NCBI GenBank assembly: GCA_035079385.1
Contig: JAVHKY010000052.1
Span: 3,782,001-3,846,000 of the forward strand
Length of the DNA: 64,000 nucleotides
Direction of reading: 5' to 3'
Source of the DNA: Aspidiotus rigidus
Lineage: Eukaryota > Arthropoda > Insecta > Hemiptera > Diaspididae
The notes under the pieces were generated by a model. The model did no database searches. It was not told the DNA's origin and saw nothing but the letters and a program-made list of their open reading frames with translations. Positions within the stretch are counted from its first letter, which is position 1. Every line of letters starts with the position of its first letter. Position numbers and translations under genes: made by a program. Of this stretch, positions 48,641-59,529 are shown piece by piece.

Positions 48641-51440
48641 TCACCGAAGACACGTTTTGTTTCCTTATAATTATAACAGAAGCACTCTCTCAGTCATATG
48701 TGTTGTACAAAATTTACTTAAAATTCTTGAAAACGTTTTTTTTTTTTTTAATATCCAACCAAAAAATAATTATTATTAAAAAAATAAATATACAGACAAA
48801 AAAGAATGAATATAAAAAAAAAAAAAAATAGGAAAAATATATACATAATTATATAAAAATGTAAAGAATACACAAAAAAAAACAAACAAACAAACAAAAA
48901 CAATAATACTCTAACGAGAGTAAAATCGTAAAAAAAAAAAGGTTGGAAAGAGGATGGCTACTGGGCCTTACCTCGAAGGAAAAATTGATTTGAATTTAAA
49001 CGTTTCACTCTTCTTAGGCTATTTATTACAGATTGGAGGCATTCCAAGCTTAAATGTGTTCTTCAAATCTTGATGAAGAAGCTTCGCCCTTTCTTTTCAT
49101 GTACCGTCCACTGCGAAATATTAAATTTTCAGGGAATACGAGCACTTTTGAGTTTTATTAAAAATATATTATTCCTTAGATGGACGCTATTCTCGATAGA
49201 ACCATATGCAATGACCGTTTTATCCGAGTAGTATGCGAGTGTGTTAAGAGGTATCGGCTTGATACGATTGAAATCATTTATACGTGGCCGTAAGTTTAGA
49301 CAAGTTTACGAGGGTAGCACATGCACATTGACGAAGCAAATTATGAGTCATGATTATTGCTCATACCGTTCTACGTATTTTAGAATAACCTGCATTCCAA
49401 AGATATTACTCTTTTAGTTGAATAGATCACGCGTCAGGTAACACACCGCACCATAATATATAATGAGGATAATGATCATTAAAAATGATACGTGGGAGTG
49501 TTACCCGCGCTGCATACTGTGTACACAAATTTAAGCTTATAGCGTGTATCATGATTTGTATATTGACAACAATGGTGTTGTATTCGTTTTCACCGTCGCT
49601 AAGAGAGTATGCGAATGTTCAGGTGACACCCTTCATTTTGACATTTGCCCGTAAAAGAGACAGAGAGTGTTGAATTGATGGAGAGTAGGGACGGGGTACG
49701 TATTTGATTCGTTTCCTATTTGTGCTGATTACATACGAGATAAGCGTCGCGAATTTCGAGCACGCATTTATTGCCGTAGAAATAGCGCGTATAACGGACG
49801 TTCTTAGAAGCACCGATTAAACAGCACTCAAAATACGAGCTGTGTGACAAACGCTCTTCTGCCACTGTTTGACCGCTACAAAACAATATTATTAAACCGA
49901 GATTTTATCGCGAAAATTTCGAAAAAATAATACGTACATGCACACGTAATAATAGATGTATACATTAGTGGGCCGAGAGTTTAAACGTGCCATAACGTAT
50001 TATTTAATGAGCAGGGGCTTTGTGTAATATTAGACTGTAAATTTGATCGGATGAAGGTTTACATGCGCCTTTTTTTTTTTTTTGCTCTAGCTTTTCTTTT
50101 CATTTTCCATTAAAACGTGTTGAGCGGACATCGCGCACACGTCATATTTATTGCCAAAAAACATGGTAGAAATGCAGTGACGGCGGCAGAGACGACGATT
50201 GTTTTTGAGGTCGCGCGATGTAAGTTTTTTGTCCGTATGGAAAAAGATGATGCGGGTGGTAGGACAGCTTTTCGTACACTGTAATAATTCTCGATTGCAC
50301 TTAATGCACCCTTATCAATTTTACCACATTTAGCCCATACGATGTGACCGCATTTCTTTCACTTCCCCTTTTCATTTTACGGTAACAACGACAATGAGCA
50401 TCGTATATTTAATGCTTATTGTTTGTCATTGTTGTATGTTTATATTTATTAATACACGCACACGTACGTAGATATTTTTCTCTCTCTGTATTTTGTTATG
50501 TTTTTTTCTTTTACCGAGGAAAAGAAGAACACGCGATAAAATTGCAACAACTAGAAGAAAAGAACAAAACTTGAATGGAAAAAAAGTGTATTACGAGAGT
50601 TTACAATATTTCTCATTTGAGTGTACACATAACTTGTAAATGGAAACGATGCTCAAAACGCTGTAGGAGATTTTTATGATTTTTCTATGGGTATACAATA
50701 AAAGAGAACGAGTATATTCTTTTCTTTTCTGAAAATAATGTTGTCTTGTGCGCAGTTTAACCCTTCACCCGTAAAAAAGAGTCATTGTCATCGTTTTTCA
50801 ACCCCATTCCTTCATCAGGGAGGAGTCACATTCGTGAAAATACTCATAGTCTGCTTTACAATTATGCTTAATTCTCATGTGTTGAAGATCCCTGTTCGCC
50901 TTCCTCAACCTAGGTAGGTACCTTCAATGAGATTTACTTGCTTGAGAAATTTAAGGCTCAACTCAACTGAATCATGATGATTTTTCTCATCATGGTTCAG
51001 TGAGAAAGGACAATGGTCGAATTTTATAACTACTGTAGTCTCTGTTATACGAGTTATGATTTAGATAGGCTATCTGACACTTTTTTTTTTCTGTTATGAT
51101 AGATCATTTCTCTCAAAATTTCGACACTTATTCGCATATCGATCCCTGATTTCAAGTCCCATTGAAGAAGGAAAGAAAGAGAAAAGTGAGTAGAGTTGAA
51201 GAAAAGAAAGCTTGATACTGATAATGTTTGTTATAATGATAAACCCAATTTCGATATATAGGGCATAGATCATAAGCATAAATTGGATGGTATCCTAACT
51301 GATGATGTAAAGTACTAGAAAATTGTAGAAGAGAAACTACTCGATGGTTCTATAGAAAATATATTTTCGTATAATATATAAGCGAATCAGCCGTTAAGCG
51401 TTTATATAGTGTTAACTGTAAAAAGGAAGAGTTCACTTTT
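48641..51440. other. AT-rich intergenic DNA with A-rich tracts
   Basis: No gene recognised. A-rich simple sequence lies at about 48738-48945. A 14-bp hairpin lies at 50967-51000 (CTGAATCATGATGA, loop TTTTTC, TCATCATGGTTCAG, one potential G-U pair). A T run lies at about 50071-50084. Confidence 0.5.
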
Positions 51441-52800
51441 GACATGTTCCACGTTATTTCTGTACCAGCTTTAAACTAGATCTAGGCTTCCTCTATACTG
51501 CACTGTAGGCTTATTCCAAGAGAAGGCCTGTATTAGTTTATACCAGCACCTTATACCAGACTTTACTACAATCAAACCTCCTGTACTAGCTTCATACTAG
51601 GTCTAGGCTTTCTTTGAACTATAGGCTTACTCCACGAGGGGCTTGTATTAGTTTATACTAGCTCTATTATACTAGACTTGGGCGTACGAGCGTCCGTACG
51701 ACCATGATCTTAGGACTTATAAAATGTTCGATTTTCTGCGTCCGGGTTTCCACGAGCCTCTCTGGTATAATAAAATTATTATACTATCATAAAACTACAA
51801 ATTGTAAACCAAACTTATACTAGATAAAGAAGGGAGCCGAACGAGGCCTAGTAATTATACGCCTAATGTACTGTATGTGAGGCCTATACAGTTTTCACCC
51901 CTTTCTCAGTCTAGTATAAGGCCAGTATACTGTATACTCTTATTAGGCTTAGTTAGTTGTTGGTACAAGCCTGGTATGCTGACTTGCACCACTCAGATGA
52001 GACCAAAATCCCCTTAGGCCTAGGCGTTCGCCCTGAAATCGAATGTTTTAACAGTGAACCTGTTCTGCGTGGCGTTCCTTGAAAATTTTGGCATGCGCCT
52101 TGCGCCGTACGGCCTGCGCCATCCGGCAAAAAACTTGGAAAAATTTCGACTCTCGAGGTGTACATGACAGGAGGGAGACTTGGAAAAAAACGATGGCTTC
52201 CTTAACGAAGTTGAGCGAGAAACGCAGGGAACCTGCTCTAAGAGTCAAATTGGTTTTGGTATTGAGAATTCAAGCAAGCCTAGACTTAATATAAACCTAT
52301 ACTCCGTTCACATTAAGGAAGGATAGAAATATGACCTCGAGAACGGAACGCTCCGGGTAATTTTAATCTACCGTTCCGTTCTCAAGGTCATATTTCTATC
52401 CTTCCTTAATGTGAACAGAGTATAGTAGAAAATAGGACGTCCCTGGATCCATTTTATGGACCTCGAAATATTATATAGGTCGAGAGTCGAAATTTTTCCG
52501 AGTCCTTTTCCTATCATATTAGGCTCGAGAAACCAAATTATTTCAAGTCCCCCTCCTATCATATTATATAGCTTGAGAGTAGAAACTTTTCCCAAGTTCT
52601 CTCCCTATCATATATAGCTCGAGAGTGAAAGGGAATTGGAAAAATGTTGACCTCCGAGCTATATTATGATAGAAGTGGGACTTGAAAAAATTTCATCCTC
52701 CATGCTATATACGATAGGAGTCAAAATTTTTCCAAGTTTTTTCGCCGGACAGCGCACGCCAAATTTCTCACCCCTCCTCTTGAAACAGGTTCCCTGTTAA
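51441..52800. repeat. Repeat family A block
   Basis: Begins near GACATGTTCCACGT (51441-51454), a decayed form of the GACATG palindrome. CTAGTATA/AGGCCTA-rich text follows, then the ACGACGG-like module with CAGGGAACCTG (from 52190; palindrome 52225-52235). Several 45-bp-type units come next, ending at CAGGTTCCCTG (52786-52796) followed by TTAAAATTTG. A MITE (52302-52420) is inserted in it. Its right part belongs to the left arm of the large inverted repeat. Confidence 0.7.
52302..52420. mobile_element. Hairpin MITE, copy 2 (119 bp, TA target)
   Basis: Arms of 49 bases, 52302-52350 and 52372-52420, are inverted complements at 47 of 49 positions, with a 21-base loop. Ends are CTCCGTTCAC and GTGAACAGAG, flanked by TA on both sides (52300-52301, 52421-52422). 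It is interrupted only by the loop and sits inside a family A block. TA duplication suggests mobilisation by a Tc1/mariner-type transposase; none is encoded here. Confidence 0.85.
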
Positions 52801-53174
52801 AATTTGATCAACTAAAAAGCAGTTCTTCCTTATTGGCTATTGGCTGGCTATTGACTTAGAGCATTGATTCACTGCTTGGGAGTAACTTATAAGCCAATCA
52901 CTTAATCATTGCTTGTTCTCAATAGTCGTGGATGTCAAATATTCTAAAAAGAAAATAAGTAAAAATTCCCACGGTATGCAGAACCATTTTTTACTCATTT
53001 ATTTGTGGTGCCGTACAATGCAATGCTAACCTTAACTGTTCTAAGTTTGAAAGCTTGCAAGAGAGGAAGTGGTTCGTGGGAAGTTTCTGCTGTTCCACTC
53101 GATTTGATCGAAGAAGACGTAATCAAGAGTGTCCGCCCCTTGCTCACGATGGTAGTAGGCGTCCTGCTGCAGGG
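52500..53174 (+). repeat. Large inverted repeat, left arm
   Basis: About 675 bases matching the reverse complement of 56347-56990. The outer half is family A (45-bp-type units and CAGGTTCCCTG). The inner half is unique sequence from GATCAACTAAAAAGCAG to CTGCAGGGCATTGAAGAT. It includes a reading frame with LTVLSLKACKRGSGSWEVSA (53005-53193) kept open in both arms. A partial, more diverged direct copy of the inner part follows at 53196-53345. Confidence 0.88.
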
Positions 53175-53378
53175 CATTGAAGATTCTCAATAGTCGCGGA
53201 TGTCAAATTTATTCTAAAAAAGTCCGAAAGCTCTGCAAGCGAGGAAATGGTTCATGGAAAGTTTCTACAGTTCCACTCAATTTGATCGAAGAAGACGTTG
53301 TCAGAATGTCCGTCCCCCTTGCTCACGGTGGTAGTTGGTGTCCTCAAGACTGTTTACGTAAGCATTTAGTGAGCATTA

Positions 53379-53735
53379 TCATTTCACATAGAGATAGGAA
53401 ATCGTATTTGCGACAATTATTGTACTACATATTTTCATCCCTTCCCCCGACGACAGCAGCTCGACTACAAAATTTTTGTTGTGGAGCAGGTACAAAAGAC
53501 GCCGGAATCTCCTACGATCTAAACCGCGATATGTAGCTGTAATAATTCTTAGGAATAATTCTGATTCGTTGAAACAGGTTGGAAATGGTACTTTCAATAA
53601 AGGTGCTATAATGAACGCCGACTTCCGAGAAAAATCTTCTCCTAAGACCACTTGCTTACGTTTGCTTTGTAATTTACGACGTAGAAATGCTACTGGAAGA
53701 TGATCGTAATTTGCACTCCACTCCTGAGTATCCAC
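53379..53735 (-). CDS. Unrecognised 118-residue open frame inside the large inverted repeat
   Basis: I do not recognise this protein. It starts MDTQEWSANYDHLPVAF, has a basic stretch RRKLQSKRKQ, the phrase PLLKVPFPTCFNESEL, and an arginine-rich RGLDRRRFRRLLYLLHNKN. It has no signal peptide or clear domain. It sits between inverted arms that also carry an open frame, so an internal gene of an unknown mobile element is possible. Chance is equally possible, since no homologue, start context or splice support can be shown. Confidence 0.2.
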   Translation of the reverse strand: MDTQEWSANYDHLPVAFLRRKLQSKRKQVVLGEDFSRKSAFIIAPLLKVPFPTCFNESELFLRIITATYRGLDRRRFRRLLYLLHNKNFVVELLSSGEGMKICSTIIVANTISYLYVK

Positions 53736-54224
53736 GTCATCTGTCCGTCGTTGTAAAGGAATTTAGACGATGATTCACCAATTGCTGTTGTTCATTGTGC
53801 GTGTGTGCGAGTATCAAAATATTATGCTACCGATGATGAAATACAAAGGCACACGTACACATTCACATTGTGTGAATAAGCATTTATGATGTGCCAGGTA
53901 ACAATTAGAAACTATATGTAGTTCTCTACTAGAAACTGTAGAACTTGAGTCACTCTCTTTTGAATCATTCTTTGAGCAAGAAAGGAGCGGTAAAGTTTGC
54001 ACACGTCACCTTGTACTCAAGCAAACGTCTATTTCAACCTTCCTTTTGAACCACTGCAGCATGTTTATCGCAGATGCGAAAAGTAGACGCGTTTCCTTTT
54101 TCGTTTGGTTTTTTGTTTTGTGCTCGTGTGCATAAGATTTTTTGAAATTGACATAATTTACATGACGTTTCTTATGTGTACCGGTACTCTATGTTGCTTG
54201 GACTAATTATGCTGGGATACTAAC

Positions 54225-54930
54225 ACAAAACTAATATTCTAACATATTAAAATTTATATTTTCTTTCAGCCAAAATTAGTTTTAGGGCTCGATTATAATA
54301 TCTTCGTGATTCCGGAGTGGCTGTTGCACTCTGAAATATGGGTGTGTAAGCCGACGACTCCTGTTTGAACAACCGGTATTGGTCAATCACGACCTCTTTT
54401 TCTTTCGGCTTAAATCAATTCGATTACGATACTAATATTCCTCTTTTAGATCAAAATTAATATCGAAACAATCGTCATTTTGTAGTGGCCGTTCCTTTCT
54501 GAAATATGTATGGTACAACAACTCCAAATTTTGACAAAAAGTGTTGTGCCATTTGCACTATATTGCAGGTAGATGGTAGGAAGTAAATCGAGCGCAGAAC
54601 GTGAGCAGCCCTGCGCGCGATGATTTTGTGCTACCATCAATCATACCTATATTCTAATTAAAATATTATGTATTTTCTTTCAGCTAAAATTATGGATTAT
54701 AATGTCTTCGTCATTCTGGAGTAGCTGTTGCACTTTGAAATATGGGTGTGTAAGTCAACAACTACTGATTAGGCGACCGATATTTGTGTATTACATTGGT
54801 TTGACTGCGGTCTCTCACGCATTATTAATCAATTTTTTCTATTTCAGATCAAAATTGTTTTTTGACCATAGTTATTTTGTAGTGGCCATTCCACTTTGAA
54901 CGACGACTCCAAATATTGACAAGCTTGTAA
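54225..54930 (+). repeat. Diverged tandem repeat (~390-bp unit)
   Basis: TATTTTCTTTCAGC-AAAATTA...TTATAAT-TCTTCGT-ATTC-GGAGT-GCTGTTGCACT-TGAAATATGGGTGTG occurs at about 54258-54348 and 54671-54750. A second segment, ATCAAAATT...TTTTGTAGTGGCC-TTCC-TT-TGAA, occurs at about 54451-54510 and 54847-54900. The order is conserved, which indicates a duplication. No coding content recognised. Confidence 0.7.
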
Positions 54931-55102
54931 TCGCCGGTTGTTTTGGTTTGCGAAGTTATGAACCGGATTTATACATACTATAAGAGTACATCATGGGGCT
55001 GTTAAAGAGTTCGTCATGCGTCGGATAAACTGCGCTGTGGTCGTAGACTTCTTTGAGACGAGGGTGGACTGGCGTGTGTCTCGGAGAACGAGAATATAAT
55101 TA

Positions 55103-55240
55103 TGTGACCTGCGATGAGAAAAGGATGCTCATTGCTCACTGACAAGAACACCATTTCTCTCTGATTAGATATCTAATTAGAGAGAAATGGTGTTCTTGCG
55201 CCAATGGGCAATGAGCATCCTTTTCTCATCGCAGGTCACA
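55103..55240. mobile_element. Near-loopless 138-bp hairpin MITE with TA flanks
   Basis: Starts TGTGACCTGCGATGAGAAAA and ends with its complement. The outer 33 bases of each end pair, an internal mismatch patch (TCACTGAC against CGCCAATGG) follows, then AAGAACACCATTTCTCTCT pairs with its complement. The centre is ATTAGATATCTAAT, itself a perfect palindrome. TA dinucleotides flank both sides (55101-55102, 55241-55242). No coding content. Transcribed, it would make a very long hairpin RNA. Confidence 0.88.
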
Positions 55241-56346
55241 TATTTTAAATGTGTACAATAAACGCACTCCGACACTCACAGTCAAAGTTCGCAGTCGGAC
55301 TTCTTATAACATTTACAGAGAATTGTCAATAAAGTATCCATCAAAAGTGTCTATCTCTTGTGTTCATATTATTATTGTGATAGTTTCCGAGGAAGAGAAC
55401 GACGGACGAGCGCGAGTCGCTATTGTTAGTCAACCTCAACCTCTATCTCCCAAACAGCGTGTCTGGCTTCTATTCAGGTTTAAAAAATATACTCGTATTA
55501 CTCTTATCAGGTGTAGGGGCATGCGCTGTGGGCTCAATGTGTAACCGTTGATGGTAGTTCAGGTTTAGGTCACTGTACAACAGGTTGGCAAAGTGTCCCC
55601 TGGGGGTGTCGCAAGGCCAGGGAACTGGGCATCTGACGGACAAGATGACAAAACTAATACTTCGGTCTTGCGGTTTCCGCCTGCGGTTGGCTATACTGAC
55701 TGCCTCCTACAGCCACAGTTGCATTTCTCTTAGGTGTCTAGGGACGCATAGGAGCCACCTCCTTGTGGTGCATCTTGGGCAATGGCAACAATTATTTTGT
55801 TGACGGCTAAGGCTCCTTAAAATGATCGCGCGAACGAAAATAATAAGAAGTAATTCAGAAGCTGGCAAATAGAAAATTGTTACATAGAATTCTACAAAAG
55901 AGAAAAATAAAGACTTTGATTTGCGCCGAAATGTTTCTTCATATCCCATGTTCGCAACTTAAACGATTAATTGAAGAAACTATATTGTGGATTTGATCTT
56001 TTATCCAACTATGAAGTCATTAACTAGGATTCTTATTGTATTTTTTTCACTGTTTCATAGTACAAACAGAACTAGAATCAGTTCAGCATCTGAGTCGATA
56101 GAACGTTTTATATTTGATACTTGTCATCTAATAACACTATTTAGGCCTAACACTCAATGATCATCAAGAGCAATACTCCATTTTTGATGTATGTTTCATG
56201 CTGAATTCAATGGTGTTACTTTGTTTCTCATATTAATAGATTCGTTACAGGACCACAATATTTTCATCGACAACACTTTCACCAAAGCCATCTTCACCGA
56301 AATTTTCAATGTGGAATGAATACGGTCTTCTGCGGTGATAAAATGT

Positions 56347-56990
56347 CAATCTTCAATGCCCTGCAGCAGGACGCCTACTACCATCGTGAGCAAGGGGCGG
56401 ACACTCTTGATTACGTCTTCTTCGATCAAATCGAGTGGAACAGCAGAAACTTCCCACGAACCACTTCCTCTCTTGCAAGCTTTCAAACTTAGAACAGTTA
56501 AGGTTAGCATTGCATTGTACGGCACCACAAGTAAAAAATGGTTCTGCATACCGTGGGAATTTTTACTTATTTTCTTTTTAGAATATTTGACATCCACGAC
56601 TATTGAGAACAAGCAATGATTAAGTGATTGGCTTATAAGTTACTCCCAAGCAGTTAATCAATGCTCCAACTAAGCGATTAGCCAATCAGGAAGAGCTGCT
56701 TTTTAGTTGATCAAATTTTAACAGAGGACCTGTTTTATGGAGGGTTTTTTGCGACATTTTCTGTGCGCTTTCCGGCGAAAAAACTTGGAAAAATTTTGAC
56801 TCCTAAGGTATATAGCATGGAGGATGAAATTTTTTCAAGTCCCCCTCCTATCATATATAGTTCGGAGGTCAACATTTTTCTAATTCCTTTCCACTCTCGA
56901 GCTATATAATATGATACGAGAGGGCCTTGAAAAAATTTGGATTTTCGAGCCTAATATGATAGAAGGGATGCTTGAAAAAATTTTGACTTT
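56347..56990 (-). repeat. Large inverted repeat, right arm
   Basis: Reverse complement of 52500-53174, with small indels. The minus strand keeps an 88-residue frame (56612-56346) ending VIKSVRPLLTMVVGVLLQGIED, the same product as the left arm's plus-strand frame apart from a few residues. The outer part is family A, including CAGAGGACCTG at 56722-56732, which corresponds to CAGGTTCCCTG at 52786-52796. Confidence 0.88.
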
Positions 56991-57140
56991 CGAGCTATAT
57001 TACAACAGAAGAGGGACTTGAAAGAATTTCATCCTCTAAACTATATACGATAGGAGTCAAAATTTTTTTCAAGATTTTCGCCGGATGGTGCACGTCTTTC
57101 TCAAAAAGCCCCCCATAAAACAGGTTTCCTGTTGAAAATT
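56991..57140. repeat. Repeat family A terminal piece
   Basis: 45-bp-type unit (GAGGGACTTGAAAGAATTTC), then TTTTCGCCGGATGGTGCACG and CCCCATAAAACAGGTTTCCTGTTG; palindrome CAGGTTTCCTG at 57121-57131. Confidence 0.7.
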
Positions 57141-59525
57141 GTTTATTGGTGAAAAATTGTTGAACGACCGATATTGTCACTGGTATACAGTATTATTCCA
57201 GTTTTCAGGACTGCTATTTCAAACTGAGCTGGACGGAGATTGGCGAGCAAACAATACTACTTCCAAGACAAAAAACCGAACTTTATTACTCGTACCAAAA
57301 AATCACAATACTTCTACACACGGGAACCCTTATGCAATCATATTAATGCAAAAGCACAGTAATCACAACAATTTCTAAATCAATACTGATCGTTTTCCGG
57401 CTATTTCTCGGGCTTATAATTATGTCCGCGTACACTATTCCAGATATTTTCCTAAGGTTCTAGACGGCGGTCGAATTATGCAACTTATTCATCTCGTCTA
57501 CCATTCAGGCACTATCATCGCTCTTGTATACGCTATAATACTAACTTATAAAATTCAACATCGCAAATTGTGTAGTTTTTGTTATTTTTTTTTTTAGTTC
57601 GTATCACTAATGTTCATGGTCAGCTGCATTCGTGTCCGAATAGAGAAATTAACGCGGCTTGAGGATAAAGTGTAACATTTTTCCTGTGTTTTAATTAAGT
57701 ATGAATAGATTCATTCGAGTAAGAACAATTTTTATGGCTCCAACTTTTCTGCCAGTGGACGGCTGAAAACGGGAGGATATTTTGAATCTCTTTTATTTTT
57801 TTTTTTAATACTGTCGCAACGCGAAACTTTCAACCATTATGAAAATTATTCTCCTCGCTTCATGGCCTAATCAATAAACAATGAAGAGGGTAGGATGAAA
57901 TATTTTACAGAAGTATTCGTTATGCCTCGCTACATTAAAAAAAAAAGAAGATGTTTCATCCTTTTCCATTTTCAATGTGGAAAACGGGAAGAAAAAAATA
58001 TATTCGAGTATTTTTAATGTAGACTATTAAGAAAATCGTAAATAAATAAAATACGCTCGACGTTGCCGAGAATATTCTCGTTAACTGATGCTGTTTTATA
58101 AGAAAAGAGATAACCCGTCTACGCAGAAAATGTTTGCGTAGAATTTGCTTATATTCAGCGAGTAGGAAATGCTGCTGAAGGATATAACCGTTATCGTCTC
58201 ATTTGCCGAGTTAGTTCGTAGAAAGCGCACCTAATAGACAGAAGTCAAAGTGAATTTGCGTTCCGGCAAATCTTACGATCAAATTGATAATTTTCGACGA
58301 AAATTTACGACGACTTTAGCGGAGAAAAACAGCTCGAGGATGACGACGACGGCGTTGACGCCAGCCACCAACTTCTATCTCGGTATCATAATGTGCGGTA
58401 AAACGTAAAATTAAACACGAAAGATCCTCGCGTTACTGGTGTCGCCTATAAATAGTAAAGACGACTATGTATATGCAAATACCGGACCGAAAGGATAAAT
58501 TACATGCTCGGATCAGAACAAGAAAAAGGGTTTTAACACATACGTGGCAGTTTAGAAATCCTTTTCGCGTCGTTTAGAAAACAAAAGAAGACGAGGTGAC
58601 AAAGAAAAGGGGTTGCGAAACTAACAACGCGTCGACAACTCTTCAATTCACGCGTGTAACGTCTTCCTTTTTGGAAATTGTGCGATCTTTCTCCACATCT
58701 ACCACCCAGATATACTCTTTAGTATATTATTTCGTTTTCTTTGTCAAATCGTTCCAAGTCATTTTCATACTTAACCCTCTTGTATAGTACAATAATAAAT
58801 AAATGTATTTGTTTTCCTATTCTGTAGCCGAAAAAAAAAAAAAAAGAATAGTAAGAAACAACAGAACTAAACAATTATTAGCCACCCGAGTCCTTGTTCA
58901 TGAAGCTGTGCTCCCCTTTTCGTACTCATGAGTCAACCGGAAAACAATGGAAGTGGTCATTTTCAAAATACGTTTTAATTTCGTAATTATTCTCATCCGC
59001 TTTCACAATAAAGAAAAAAATTGGATTCGCTTTGATCAACTTGAATGCAAATTAGCTGATCGGTGGAGGAGTTCTTTCCATTAGATATGTTAAATAAAAA
59101 GCTATTTTGACTCATTGGTTAATGAGTTCACTTGCTCGACTTGCTTAGTTGTTCCATTTCTGAAAGCTTGCTTTTTTTCATAGATTCATATTTGTTTCGT
59201 TTTCTTGGCATTTCATCTCGATCCTGTTAGAAGTTGTATTGGTAGAATTTCTCTTTCTTCGTTTTTCGTATTTTGTTTATGAAGGGTGACATTCGATTAA
59301 TGACTCCATATTGACTGAGCTTTCAACATAAATTAGTAGCGCGACAGATTCGGATTTCTAACTTGTAATGTTTTATTGAATTTTCCCTTTTCCTCTTCCC
59401 CCTCCATTGGATTTTGAAGAAAACAAATTCCAGGTAAGAAAGGATTCTAAATTGTTGAACCTCCAACTCTGCGGCTAACCTTCCGGTCTCTAATGATTAC
59501 TTTTTCCCACAAAAACTCCAGTTGT
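57141..59525. other. AT-rich intergenic DNA, no gene seen
   Basis: No recognised gene or repeat; A/T runs near 57583-57595, 57790-57805 and 58830-58845. Confidence 0.45.
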
Positions 59526-59529
59526 AAAC

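Larger units (their letters stand above)
53175..56346. other. Spacer of the large inverted repeat
   Basis: About 3.17 kb between the arms. It begins with a diverged partial direct copy of the arm (53196-53345), then an unrecognised frame on the minus strand (53735-53379, 118 residues, basic, with RGLDRRRFRRLLYLLHNKN), a tandem region (54225-54930) and a hairpin MITE (55103-55240). No transposase or other known protein was recognised. Confidence 0.5.
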
